DNA of 64,000 nucleotides. It comes from Geomonas sp. Red32 (GTDB lineage Bacteria > Desulfobacterota > Desulfuromonadia > Geobacterales > Geobacteraceae). Numbering within the stretch: the stretch's first letter is position 1; each line of letters begins with the position of its first letter. Location of the stretch: positions 1 to 64,000 of the forward strand of contig NZ_JAKLOY010000011.1 in NCBI RefSeq assembly GCF_023652955.1. Direction: 5' to 3'. Below, one piece after another: positions 7,385 to 14,455 of the stretch. The notes beneath the pieces were generated by a model. The model searched no databases, had not been told where the DNA came from, and saw only the letters and a program-made list of their open reading frames with translations. Made by a program: the position numbers and the translations under genes.

Positions 7385-8362
7385 CTACGACCAGCGTTTG
7401 TGGTAGTGATACAGGTCAAGACCGGCTGGCTCCTCCTTCCAGGTGCGGTGGATGACACTGTCGCCCCCCTGGAAGAAGTCCTTGACGCGCTGCACGATGC
7501 CGTGTCCCTGGTTTTGCGGGCGGGCTTTGCTTTGCGAAATGCGGTGGGAGACCGCGTGCTGGTTTGGAGCGTTTCCGGGCTTGTGAGGCTTGCGGCCCGC
7601 ATTCAGGGCGGTCTTCGTCCCTTTTGCCCTTTTTGCCGACACGGATTTTCTCTTCGCGTCGATCTCGCTTTGGTAGGCGGCAATCTGCTTTGCATGAACG
7701 GTGCGGGCTTGGGCCTCGGCCTTCAGTTCCTCCGCGGTTGGCGTCTCGTTGTCATAACGACCGAATTCCGCAGCTTCATGTTTGCGGCGGTTGTCGAGGC
7801 CGATGTCTCTTTTTGCATTCGAGCCGTACAGGATTTGATACTGGACTTCGGCTCGGTTTCCAACCCTTACGGCATTGACGAGGCCCGGACCGATTAGACC
7901 GGGCGCGTTGAAATCAAGGGACAGGAGGGCAACCATCTCTTTGGTATTTTGTAGATCTCTGTATAGCTTAACTCCCAGCTTCGTTCGTAGGTCCGCGTCG
8001 TACTGCGGTAACACTTTCCAGAAAAGTTGTTTTGCCTGCTCTTTATCTATGGTTAAATCAAAGGGATCTTTTAGGCTGCTGCCGTTTAAGGCGTTTTTTA
8101 TGGTGCCGTCATTTAGCATTTTGCAGAGGTCAGATAGCCTTTCTTTATCCTTTGTGGACAGAGTCGCCCCAACCTCAGTCAAATCGGCTTCCAGACCCGA
8201 ACGAATCCTATAGCTTTTGCCAACTCTTTCAAGCAGGGCGTACCCGACACCAATGGTCGGAACATTTTGGCTACAAACGTACACTCTATACCTTATATCC
8301 TCTTGGACTTTAATAAATTTAAAAAGTTCTTCCCTGAAAAGTCCTGTTTTTCTTGGATTCAT
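7385..8362 (-). CDS. GH24 (T4 lysozyme-like) probable type VI effector, 325 aa
   Basis: Residues 1-180 follow the phage-type lysozyme fold. The catalytic triad is visible as E21, C30 and T36 (in QEDIRYRVYVCSQNVPTIGVGY). The spacing (9 and 6) is identical to E11, D20, T26 of T4 lysozyme, with Cys in place of Asp as in some phage enzymes. The remaining 145 residues are basic and low in complexity and match nothing I know. There is no signal peptide, holin or spanin gene. Its position 24 bases before vgrG suggests a muramidase delivered by the type VI needle to cleave peptidoglycan of rivals. The downstream VgrG has no lysozyme domain of its own. A degenerate prophage lysozyme is the main alternative. 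Confidence 0.72.
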   Translation of the reverse strand: MNPRKTGLFREELFKFIKVQEDIRYRVYVCSQNVPTIGVGYALLERVGKSYRIRSGLEADLTEVGATLSTKDKERLSDLCKMLNDGTIKNALNGSSLKDPFDLTIDKEQAKQLFWKVLPQYDADLRTKLGVKLYRDLQNTKEMVALLSLDFNAPGLIGPGLVNAVRVGNRAEVQYQILYGSNAKRDIGLDNRRKHEAAEFGRYDNETPTAEELKAEAQARTVHAKQIAAYQSEIDAKRKSVSAKRAKGTKTALNAGRKPHKPGNAPNQHAVSHRISQSKARPQNQGHGIVQRVKDFFQGGDSVIHRTWKEEPAGLDLYHYHKRWS

Positions 8363-8369
8363 TTTGCAC

Positions 8370-9044
8370 CTACTCTACTTTAAAAAAATTTGTTGAAAGT
8401 ATTAAATCACTTTCGGTTGTTCCATTATAATAGCTGGCATGTAGTGATTCCTTGTCAGACAACTCCAACTTTATCATAACCAAGTCATAACCACCCGAGT
8501 ATACAGAACATTTTTTATTACTTGCAGAAGTAAAGACATATTGACCATCTTTGGCAGATGTCAATATAAACCTTGGCTTACAGGTTCCTACCAATAAAAA
8601 ATTTGACATTACTGTCAAACTATACCTTCCACCTACATCTCGGCTTAAGTTCTCCCAGATTCCTTTAATCTCGGCAAGATTAGTAGCGGGATGAGGTTTT
8701 GACAAAGTACCGATACGTTCCTGATAAGTGGATGCCATACACCTCACGTCACTGCAGGCGTTTCTCTTTCCTCTCACCCATGCTCTCTGCTCATTTTTCA
8801 GGGCCTCCCGGTCAGGTGCGGCAACGAGGGCCTGGGCGTAGGCCATCGCCAGATCCTCGTCGAGCTTGGAAAGGGTGGCATTTGAGCAGATCATCTTCTC
8901 GGCCTTGCTTTTCGCGGCGTTGCAATCAAAACTCGCTGCGAGCGCTGGACAAGAAAAAATCTCCGCTACCATGATGAGGACGAGAAGACGGGCCATGCCG
9001 GTAGCCGCTAACTCGATGGTTCGGCGCGCGTATTTTTCATGCAT
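8370..9044 (-). CDS. LprI/DUF1311-domain protein, probable immunity protein, 224 aa
   Basis: A signal peptide (residues 17-37, LLVLIMVAEIFSCPALAA) is followed by the LprI-N domain: SFDCNAAKSKAEKMICSN, then LSKLDEDLAMAYAQAL, with conserved Cys and a later C-DVRC pair. LprI of mycobacteria inhibits lysozyme. The C-terminal half (about 130-224) is not recognised; it is AT-rich in the DNA and probably beta-rich. It is encoded seven bases before the lysozyme-like effector and is exported to the periplasm where that enzyme would act, so a role as cognate immunity protein is a strong inference. The AGGAGG ribosome site is nine bases from the ATG. Confidence 0.72.
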   Translation of the reverse strand: MHEKYARRTIELAATGMARLLVLIMVAEIFSCPALAASFDCNAAKSKAEKMICSNATLSKLDEDLAMAYAQALVAAPDREALKNEQRAWVRGKRNACSDVRCMASTYQERIGTLSKPHPATNLAEIKGIWENLSRDVGGRYSLTVMSNFLLVGTCKPRFILTSAKDGQYVFTSASNKKCSVYSGGYDLVMIKLELSDKESLHASYYNGTTESDLILSTNFFKVE

Positions 9045-9143
9045 GTTGCCAATCCTCCTGTCTCTTTTCCGTTTGCCGTTTGCAACAGATACCGAGCCGC
9101 TGTCACTTCACTTGCGTCTTTATAACAAAATTAATAGCTACCA

Positions 9144-9171
9144 ATACTACTGCCTACAAAGGTGAAGTCAA
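9144..9171 (-). promoter_or_regulatory. Sigma-70-type promoter for the lprI-lysozyme-vgrG unit
   Basis: TTGACT and TAGTAT are separated by 16 bases, 100 bases before the LprI-like gene. The surrounding leader is AT-rich. Confidence 0.5.
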
Positions 9172-9296
9172 CAAGGGCATTCTACCTTGAGTGACAGAGA
9201 ATCGGCGGGCAGTCCTGCCCCACCAGAAGGGGCCCACCAGAGGGGTCAGAAGGGGCTTGCAAGGGATCGCTGTGCGAAGGGGGATGGAGGCGGGCG

Positions 9297-9326
9297 AAAA
9301 AAAAGGGGGGGATCGAAATCCCCCCC
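9297..9326 (-). terminator. Intrinsic terminator of amtB
   Basis: On the minus strand a GGGGGGGAT/ATCCCCCCC stem with a TTCG loop is followed by eight T. It lies 28 bases after the amtB stop codon. Positions 9172-9296 hold nothing further that I recognise. Confidence 0.9.
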
Positions 9327-9353
9327 GAGGGTGACCTTCTGTATGAAGGGCTG

Positions 9354-10919
9354 TTAGTTGTACGCGCTCTCGGAGTGCTGGGTCTGGTCGAGACCGATGA
9401 TCTCGTCTTCCTTCTCGACCCGGAAGCCCATGGTCTTGGAGAGGACGAAGGAGATCACGAAGGTCACGATCACCGCGTAGGCTGCGGCGGCGCCGACGGC
9501 GATCAGCTGGGTGACGAACTGCTTCATGTTGCCGGAGCTGAGCCCGGTGGCGCCGACGGTGGCGAAGACACCGGTCAGGATGGCGCCGGTGGTGCCGCCC
9601 ACGCCGTGGACGCCGAAGGCATCGAGGGAGTCGTCGTACTTGAGCTTGGCCTTCATCATGACGCCCATGTAGCAGACCAGGCCGCCGGCGATACCCATGA
9701 TGATGGCGGCACCCGGCTGTACGAAACCGGCGGCGGGGGTGATGACGACGAGGCCTGCAACCACACCGGAGCCGAAGCCCAGGGCGGAAGGCTTGCCCGC
9801 GTGGATCCACTCGGCGATCATCCAGGTAAGGCCTGCTGCGGCCGGTGCGATGGTGGTGGTGGCCATGGCCAGACCGGCGAGCCCGCCGGCGGCGTCGGAG
9901 GTGTTGAGGCCGACGATGGCGGAGCCTGCGTTGAAGCCGAACCAGCCGAACCAGAGGATGCCAACACCGGCCAGGGTCAGCGGAAGGCTGTGGGGTGCCA
10001 TACGCTCATGCGGGAAGCCGTGACGCTTGCCGAGGAAGTAGAGGACCACGAGTGCGGAGATACCGGAGGAGAGGTGGACGACGGTACCGCCTGCGAAGTC
10101 CAGGGCGCCCATCTTGCAGAGCCAGCCGTCGGCCATCCAGACCCAGTGGGCCAGCGGATCGTACACGAGGGTGGTCCAGAGGAGGACGAAGACGCAGTAG
10201 GTGGAGAACTTGATCCTCTCGGCCAGGGCACCGGAGATGAGGGCCACGGTGATCATGGCGAACATGCACTGGTACATGGCGAAGACGTACTCGGGGATGG
10301 AGCCCGGCTCGGTGGCGACGTTCTGGAAGAGCGCGAAGACCGGGGCGCCGTCCTTGAAGGTGATCAACCCGCTCAAGAGCGCCTTGCTGAAGTTACCGAT
10401 CAGGCCATGCCCCATGTCCGGGCCGAAGGAGAGCGAGTAGCCGATGACGGCCCACTGCACGCCGACGATACCCATGGCGACGAAGGAGTGCATGAAGGTG
10501 GAGAGCACGTTCTTGGTGCGGACCATGCCGCCGTAGAAAAGGGCCAGGCCGGGGATCATGAAGAGGACCAGCGCCGACGAGACCAACATCCAGGCGGTGT
10601 CGCCGGTGTTGAGGACCGGGTCGACGTTTTTGGGAGCCGGTGCGGCGGCCGGAGCGGCCGGGGCAGCCGGGGCGGCAGCGGTGACGGTGGCAGCCGCCGG
10701 AGCAGCGGCGGCAGGTGCAGCCGGGGCTGCGGTGGCCGCGGCCGGGGCGGTAGCGGCTGCGGGGGTAGCCGGGGCGGTCTTCTCCTCGGCCTGGGCGGCC
10801 AGCGGAGCGGCGAGCAGGCCGGCAACCAGTGCCAGCTTGGAAAGGGTCATGAATGCTTTCTTGCAGGTTGAGATCCCTGCTGCTTCCTTAGCCGTCTTTA
10901 GGATACTTCCTCGTACCAT
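9354..10919 (-). CDS. amtB: Ammonium transporter AmtB
   Basis: An ammonium channel of the Amt/MEP/Rh family with eleven expected membrane helices from residue about 105 on. Visible family marks are MIPGLALFYGGMVR, DFAGGTVVHLSSG (first pore His), WFGFNAGSA and DAFGVHGVGG (second pore His). Before the channel lies a signal-peptide-like segment (about 25-44) and a 50-residue tract of almost pure Ala and Pro, unusual for Amt. I kept the first ATG because GGAG lies six bases upstream. It follows glnK by 86 bases, the classic glnK-amtB pair in which GlnK plugs the channel when nitrogen is plentiful. A strong terminator ends the unit. Confidence 0.95.
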   Translation of the reverse strand: MVRGSILKTAKEAAGISTCKKAFMTLSKLALVAGLLAAPLAAQAEEKTAPATPAAATAPAAATAAPAAPAAAAPAAATVTAAAPAAPAAPAAAPAPKNVDPVLNTGDTAWMLVSSALVLFMIPGLALFYGGMVRTKNVLSTFMHSFVAMGIVGVQWAVIGYSLSFGPDMGHGLIGNFSKALLSGLITFKDGAPVFALFQNVATEPGSIPEYVFAMYQCMFAMITVALISGALAERIKFSTYCVFVLLWTTLVYDPLAHWVWMADGWLCKMGALDFAGGTVVHLSSGISALVVLYFLGKRHGFPHERMAPHSLPLTLAGVGILWFGWFGFNAGSAIVGLNTSDAAGGLAGLAMATTTIAPAAAGLTWMIAEWIHAGKPSALGFGSGVVAGLVVITPAAGFVQPGAAIIMGIAGGLVCYMGVMMKAKLKYDDSLDAFGVHGVGGTTGAILTGVFATVGATGLSSGNMKQFVTQLIAVGAAAAYAVIVTFVISFVLSKTMGFRVEKEDEIIGLDQTQHSESAYN

Positions 10920-11005
10920 GTCACTCTCCGTTGATCTTGATTTTGATAAAGCCGAAGCTGGGTCGTCGTTGATTCAAGCCACGTCGGATCTTTCTACCGG
11001 CCCTC

Positions 11006-11383
<378 letters not shown>

Positions 11384-11393
11384 CTATCAGTGT

Positions 11394-11409
11394 TGCAGCG
11401 GCCGTGCCA
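11394..11409 (-). promoter_or_regulatory. Sigma-54 (-24/-12) promoter of glnK-amtB
   Basis: TGGCACGGCCGCTGCA fits the TGGCAC-N5-TTGC consensus with exact GG-N10-GC spacing. Transcription would begin about 38 bases before the glnK ATG. Confidence 0.85.
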
Positions 11410-11612
11410 GCCGTGAAGAAATGCCTGTAATCGAGATGTTAGAAAAAAAAAGGGGTGCAAGAAGGGAGAAAGCTGCCCAAATAGGATGCAGCCCGCTTTC
11501 TAATTAGGCACGAACGGAGAGAGGCTCCCCCCCGGAACGGGGGGAGCATGGCTGGCGGATGGAGTCGACGGTTTCCGGGGGGGAGACGGTGGCGAAAGGC
11601 AGTTACACTAAA

Positions 11613-11650
11613 GGCAAATCCCCCCTGTCCCCCCTTCGCAAAGGGGGGGA
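11613..11650. repeat. GC-rich hairpin repeat R1, copy 1
   Basis: CCCCCC-TGT-CCCCCC, TTCGCAAA, then a G7 run form a hairpin. The same unit recurs at 13661-13697, 13718-13777 and 14238-14295. It lies between the second amt gene and glnK. Confidence 0.8.
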
Positions 11651-11690
11651 CCCTGTCACCGGCGGTGTGCCGGGTTTGCGTGTGCAGCGG

Positions 11691-13412
11691 CTACTGGCGC
11701 GGCTTTGAAGAGTAACCGCTGGAGAAGGGGAGCTGCCTCAGGTTGAATTCGGGATAGGCGGCCGCCGCCACTTCGTATTGATCCAGCCCCTCCCGTTCGA
11801 TGTCGGAGGCGACCCGGATCCCCATGATGCGGTCCAAAATCTTGAAAAAGAGGTAGGCCGCACAAAAAACGAACAGAAGGTTGGTGACGCTCCCGGCCAC
11901 CTGGGCCCCCAACTGGCCGCCGTCGCCGTAGAACAATCCTTTGACGCACCCTTTGACACCGTTGAAACCGTCCCCGTAGGTGCCGTCGGCAAAAAGCCCC
12001 AGCGAGATCACCCCCCACAGCCCGCAGACCCCGTGCACGGAAATGGCACCGACCGGGTCATCGACCTTCATCACGCGCTCGAAGAAGAAGACGCTCAGGC
12101 AGCACAACGCTCCGGCCAAGCCGCCGATGACTACCGCCGAGACGGAGGTGACGAAGGCGCAGGGGGCGGTGATGGCAACCAGACCGGCCAAGAGGCCATT
12201 GGCGCTCATGGTGAGGTCGGGCTTTCCGTACTTGAACCACATGAGGCTCATGGCGGCGAAGCCGCCTGCCGCGCTGGCAAGCATGGTGTTGACCGCCACC
12301 ACGCCGATCCTGAGATCGGAGGCGGCCAAGGTCGATCCGGTGTTGAAGCCGAACCAGCCAAAGGCGAGCACGAGGGTGCCGACGATGGCCATCGGGATAT
12401 GGTGGCCCGGGATCGGGTTGGGGGAGCCGTCCTTGTTGAACTTGCCGATGCGCGGCCCGAGCACCAGGGCCCCAGCAAGGGCGGCGACCCCGCCGGTCAT
12501 GTGGACCACTGAGGAGCCGGCGAAATCGACGTGGCCGTGCCCCAGTCCGAAGTTGGTGCCCAGTTGGGAGAGCCACCCGCCGCCCCAGACCCAGTTGGCG
12601 TAGAGAGGATAGAGAAGGCCGCTCATCAAGAAGCCGTACACGACGAAGGCGGAGAACTTGAAGCGCTCGGCCATCGCCCCGGTAGGGATGGTGGCGGCGG
12701 TGTCCATGAAAACCATCTGGAAGAGAAAGATTGCGAAGACGACCGAGTCGTAGCAGTTACCGGAGAGAAAGAAGCCCCGGGTCCCGAAGAGGCCGAGATC
12801 CTTGCCGAAGAGGTGGAGGGTGAATTCGCCGTTGAGGACTCCCCCGCCGCCGAGAACCGCTACCGGCCCCACGCCCCCCATCTGGATGGCGAAGCCGCAG
12901 GCCCAGTAGGCCAAGAGGCCGATGCAGTAGATCATGATGTTCATCGCCATGGTGTGGCTGGCGTTCTTGGCGCGGCAGAAGCCGGTCTCCACCAGGGCGA
13001 AGCCGGTCTGCATGAACATGACGAGGAAGCCGCAGAGGAGGGTCCAGGCCATGTTGAGGGCCACCCGGTTATGCCCGGCGGCATCGGCGACCTTGGCGGC
13101 CAATGGCTCGGCGGCCGAGAGTTTCTTCAAGTCCTCGGCGGTGGGGGCGCCGCTGGAGGCACCGATCAAGTCGGCAGCTCCCCCGGTGCGCACCCCGGCC
13201 GGATCCCCTGAGGGAGCGGCGTGGGAAGCGGCGGCGGGCGTGCCCTCCGAAGCTTTAGCGGAGGCAGACGTGTCCGCCGGAGCTTTAGCGGAGGCGGAAG
13301 CCGGTTCGGGTTTGACCTCGGCCTGGCCCAGGCTGGCGGCGGCTCCCACCAGGAGCCCCGCAGCCATCAACAGACGAACCAGGCGTGCGTACTTTTTCAT
13401 CATGATTGCCAT
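11691..13412 (-). CDS. Second ammonium transporter, Amt family, 573 aa
   Basis: The channel part begins near residue 130: MAWTLLCGFLVMFMQTGFALVETGFCRAKN, then DFAGSSVVHMTGG (pore His), FGWFGFNTGSTLAA and GAISVHGVCGLWG (second pore His). A signal-like segment and about 70 residues of low-complexity Ala/Ser/Lys linker precede it. The linker contains two copies of the peptide SASAKA, encoded by a duplicated GC-rich word (near 13245-13310). The start was set at the ATG at 13412, which has GGAGG six bases upstream; a 65-residue longer reading would begin inside the leader terminator. The gene has its own sigma-54 promoter and a leader with a terminator (see there). Unlike amtB it is not paired directly with a PII gene. 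Confidence 0.92.
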   Translation of the reverse strand: MAIMMKKYARLVRLLMAAGLLVGAAASLGQAEVKPEPASASAKAPADTSASAKASEGTPAAASHAAPSGDPAGVRTGGAADLIGASSGAPTAEDLKKLSAAEPLAAKVADAAGHNRVALNMAWTLLCGFLVMFMQTGFALVETGFCRAKNASHTMAMNIMIYCIGLLAYWACGFAIQMGGVGPVAVLGGGGVLNGEFTLHLFGKDLGLFGTRGFFLSGNCYDSVVFAIFLFQMVFMDTAATIPTGAMAERFKFSAFVVYGFLMSGLLYPLYANWVWGGGWLSQLGTNFGLGHGHVDFAGSSVVHMTGGVAALAGALVLGPRIGKFNKDGSPNPIPGHHIPMAIVGTLVLAFGWFGFNTGSTLAASDLRIGVVAVNTMLASAAGGFAAMSLMWFKYGKPDLTMSANGLLAGLVAITAPCAFVTSVSAVVIGGLAGALCCLSVFFFERVMKVDDPVGAISVHGVCGLWGVISLGLFADGTYGDGFNGVKGCVKGLFYGDGGQLGAQVAGSVTNLLFVFCAAYLFFKILDRIMGIRVASDIEREGLDQYEVAAAAYPEFNLRQLPFSSGYSSKPRQ

Positions 13413-13509
13413 CTCTGCCTCCTTACGATGCAGGCCGAAGCGCGCGGCGTCCTTGCCCTCCCCGCCTCCACAAGCCGGGTGACGCGCCTCTCTGATTGGT
13501 AAACTGCTA

Positions 13510-13547
13510 AATAAAAACGCCTCCTGCCCCAAAAGGGCGGGAGGCGT
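13510..13547 (-). terminator. Terminator inside the leader of the second amt gene
   Basis: On the minus strand ACGCCTCC-C-GCCC, TTTT, GGG-GCA-GGAGGCGT is followed by TTTTTATTT. It sits 100 bases before the amt ATG and about 45 bases after the expected sigma-54 transcript start, so it would end most transcripts unless overcome. Confidence 0.8.
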
Positions 13548-13560
13548 CGTTGCCTTTCCC

Positions 13561-13586
13561 GGTCGGACGGCCGCTTCGCCGTGACC
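13561..13586 (-). promoter_or_regulatory. Leader hairpin upstream of the amt terminator
   Basis: On the minus strand GGTC-ACGGC, hexaloop GAAGCG, then GCCGT-CC-GACC. It lies at the very start of the transcript and immediately before the terminator hairpin, the place where an antiterminator protein would bind. Confidence 0.5.
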
Positions 13587-13602
13587 ATCCTGTATTTCTT
13601 GC

Positions 13603-13618
13603 TGCACGGGGCATGCCG
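13603..13618 (-). promoter_or_regulatory. Sigma-54 promoter of the second amt gene
   Basis: CGGCATGCCCCGTGCA has exact GG-N10-GC spacing and matches TGGCACG-N4-TTGCA at most positions. It lies about 190 bases before the start codon. Confidence 0.7.
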
Positions 13619-13660
13619 AGTAACGGGGAATTCAGGGGATTGTCTCGCCATCCAGGAGAG

Positions 13661-13697
13661 GCAAATCCCCCCTGTCCCCCCTTCGCAAAGGGGGGGA
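13661..13697. repeat. GC-rich hairpin repeat R1, copy 2
   Basis: The same CCCCCC-TGTCCCCCC-TTCGCAAA-G7 hairpin as at 11613-11650, including the preceding GGCAAAT. Confidence 0.8.
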
Positions 13698-13717
13698 CGG
13701 GAGGCCCGGCTGCTCTT

Positions 13718-13777
13718 GCGGTTTTTAGAGGCTAAAATCCCCCCTGTCCCCCCTTCGCAAAGGGGGGGACGAGAGGC
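13718..13777. repeat. GC-rich hairpin repeat R1, copy 3 (extended)
   Basis: An extended copy that also includes the upstream word TTTTTAGAGGCTAAAATCC and a trailing GAGGC. It shares this longer form with 14238-14295, so these two are the closest relatives and bracket the SMR-like gene. Confidence 0.8.
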
Positions 13778-13809
13778 AGACATGGGGGGCGGGGCGGACG
13801 ATGGCCGAG

Positions 13810-13878
13810 GTGGAGGCTTCCCCCACCCCCTCGCCCCCTCCCTCCAGGGGAGGGGAGAATGATCAGGTTCCTTTCTGC
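13810..13878. repeat. GC-rich hairpin repeat R2, copy 1
   Basis: CCCCCACCCCCTCGCCCCCTC followed by CCTCCAGGGGAGGGG and CAGGTTCCTTT. Copies with the same order occur at 14334-14431 and, partly, at 27871-27922. Confidence 0.7.
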
Positions 13879-13894
13879 CCTCTCTCTTCGTATC

Positions 13895-14224
13895 TCATTT
13901 CACGAGCCCGGGGCCGAACTGGATGACGGCGCCGCCGGCGAGGATGATGAGGAGACCGAGCCAGGTGGAGGGGGGGATGGTTTCTTTGAAGACAAAACGG
14001 CCGGCGAGGATGCTGACCAGGGCAAAGACGGCGACATAGACGCCGAGGAGCTTGGAGAAGTCCCATTTGACGGTGTTGACGACGACGCCGTAACTTCCCA
14101 GCATGGCGAAACCGAAGGCGATGAAGAGGACGGAGCCGGAGACCAGGCCTCTTCTTACTACGGCGTCTCCTCCTACTTCCAGGGCGGCTGCGGCGATGAA
14201 TATTATCCAGGCGAAGATGGTCAT
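13895..14224 (-). CDS. Small multidrug resistance/EamA-like membrane protein, 109 aa
   Basis: Four hydrophobic segments fill the 109 residues, the size of SMR transporters. The N-terminal WIIFIAAAALEVGGDAVVRRGL keeps the membrane-embedded Glu of helix 1 (E16) that is central in SMR proteins, but here it is followed by GGDA. That pattern is typical of an SMR-like subfamily of unknown substrate (DUF6-type) rather than of EmrE itself. GGAG lies seven bases before the ATG. The gene is isolated and bracketed on both sides by R1 and R2 repeats. Confidence 0.75.
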   Translation of the reverse strand: MTIFAWIIFIAAAALEVGGDAVVRRGLVSGSVLFIAFGFAMLGSYGVVVNTVKWDFSKLLGVYVAVFALVSILAGRFVFKETIPPSTWLGLLIILAGGAVIQFGPGLVK

Positions 14225-14237
14225 GCGATGGCTCCTT

Positions 14238-14295
14238 GCGATTTTTAAAGGCTAAAATCCCCCTGTCCCCCCTTCGCAAAGGGGGGGACGTGAGG
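14238..14295. repeat. GC-rich hairpin repeat R1, copy 4 (extended)
   Basis: The extended form shared with 13718-13777 (TTTTTAAAGGCTAAAATCC, C-run, TTCGCAAA, G-run, GAGGC). Confidence 0.8.
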
Positions 14296-14333
14296 CGGAT
14301 GTTGGGGGACGGGGCGACGGTGTTCCGAAGGGG

Positions 14334-14431
14334 GGGCTTACCCCCTTGCCCCCTCTCCTTGAGGGAGGCTTACCCCACCCCCTGGCCCCCTCCCTCAAGG
14401 GGAGGGGGAAGGAGCAGGTTCCTTTGTTTCG
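14334..14431. repeat. GC-rich hairpin repeat R2, tandem copies
   Basis: Two R2-like units in tandem (GCTTACCCCCTTGCCCC and GCTTACCCCACCCCCTGG) end in GGAGGGGGAAGGAGCAGGTTCCTTT, as at 13810-13878. Confidence 0.7.
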
Positions 14432-14455
14432 GACATGGGGGCGGGGCGGACGGGG

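Noticed and set aside
9375..10871. 498-codon ORF on the plus strand over amtB, and similar long plus-strand ORFs opposite other GC-rich genes (for example 16287-18197, 19223-21232, 21145-23385, 25924-28014)
   Set aside because: These are antisense shadows caused by high GC in the third codon position of real genes; they have no recognisable domains and biased composition.
11613..14295. Spaced identical repeats as a possible CRISPR array
   Set aside because: The repeats are self-pairing GC hairpins, unevenly spaced and separated by genes; there are no regular spacers or cas genes.
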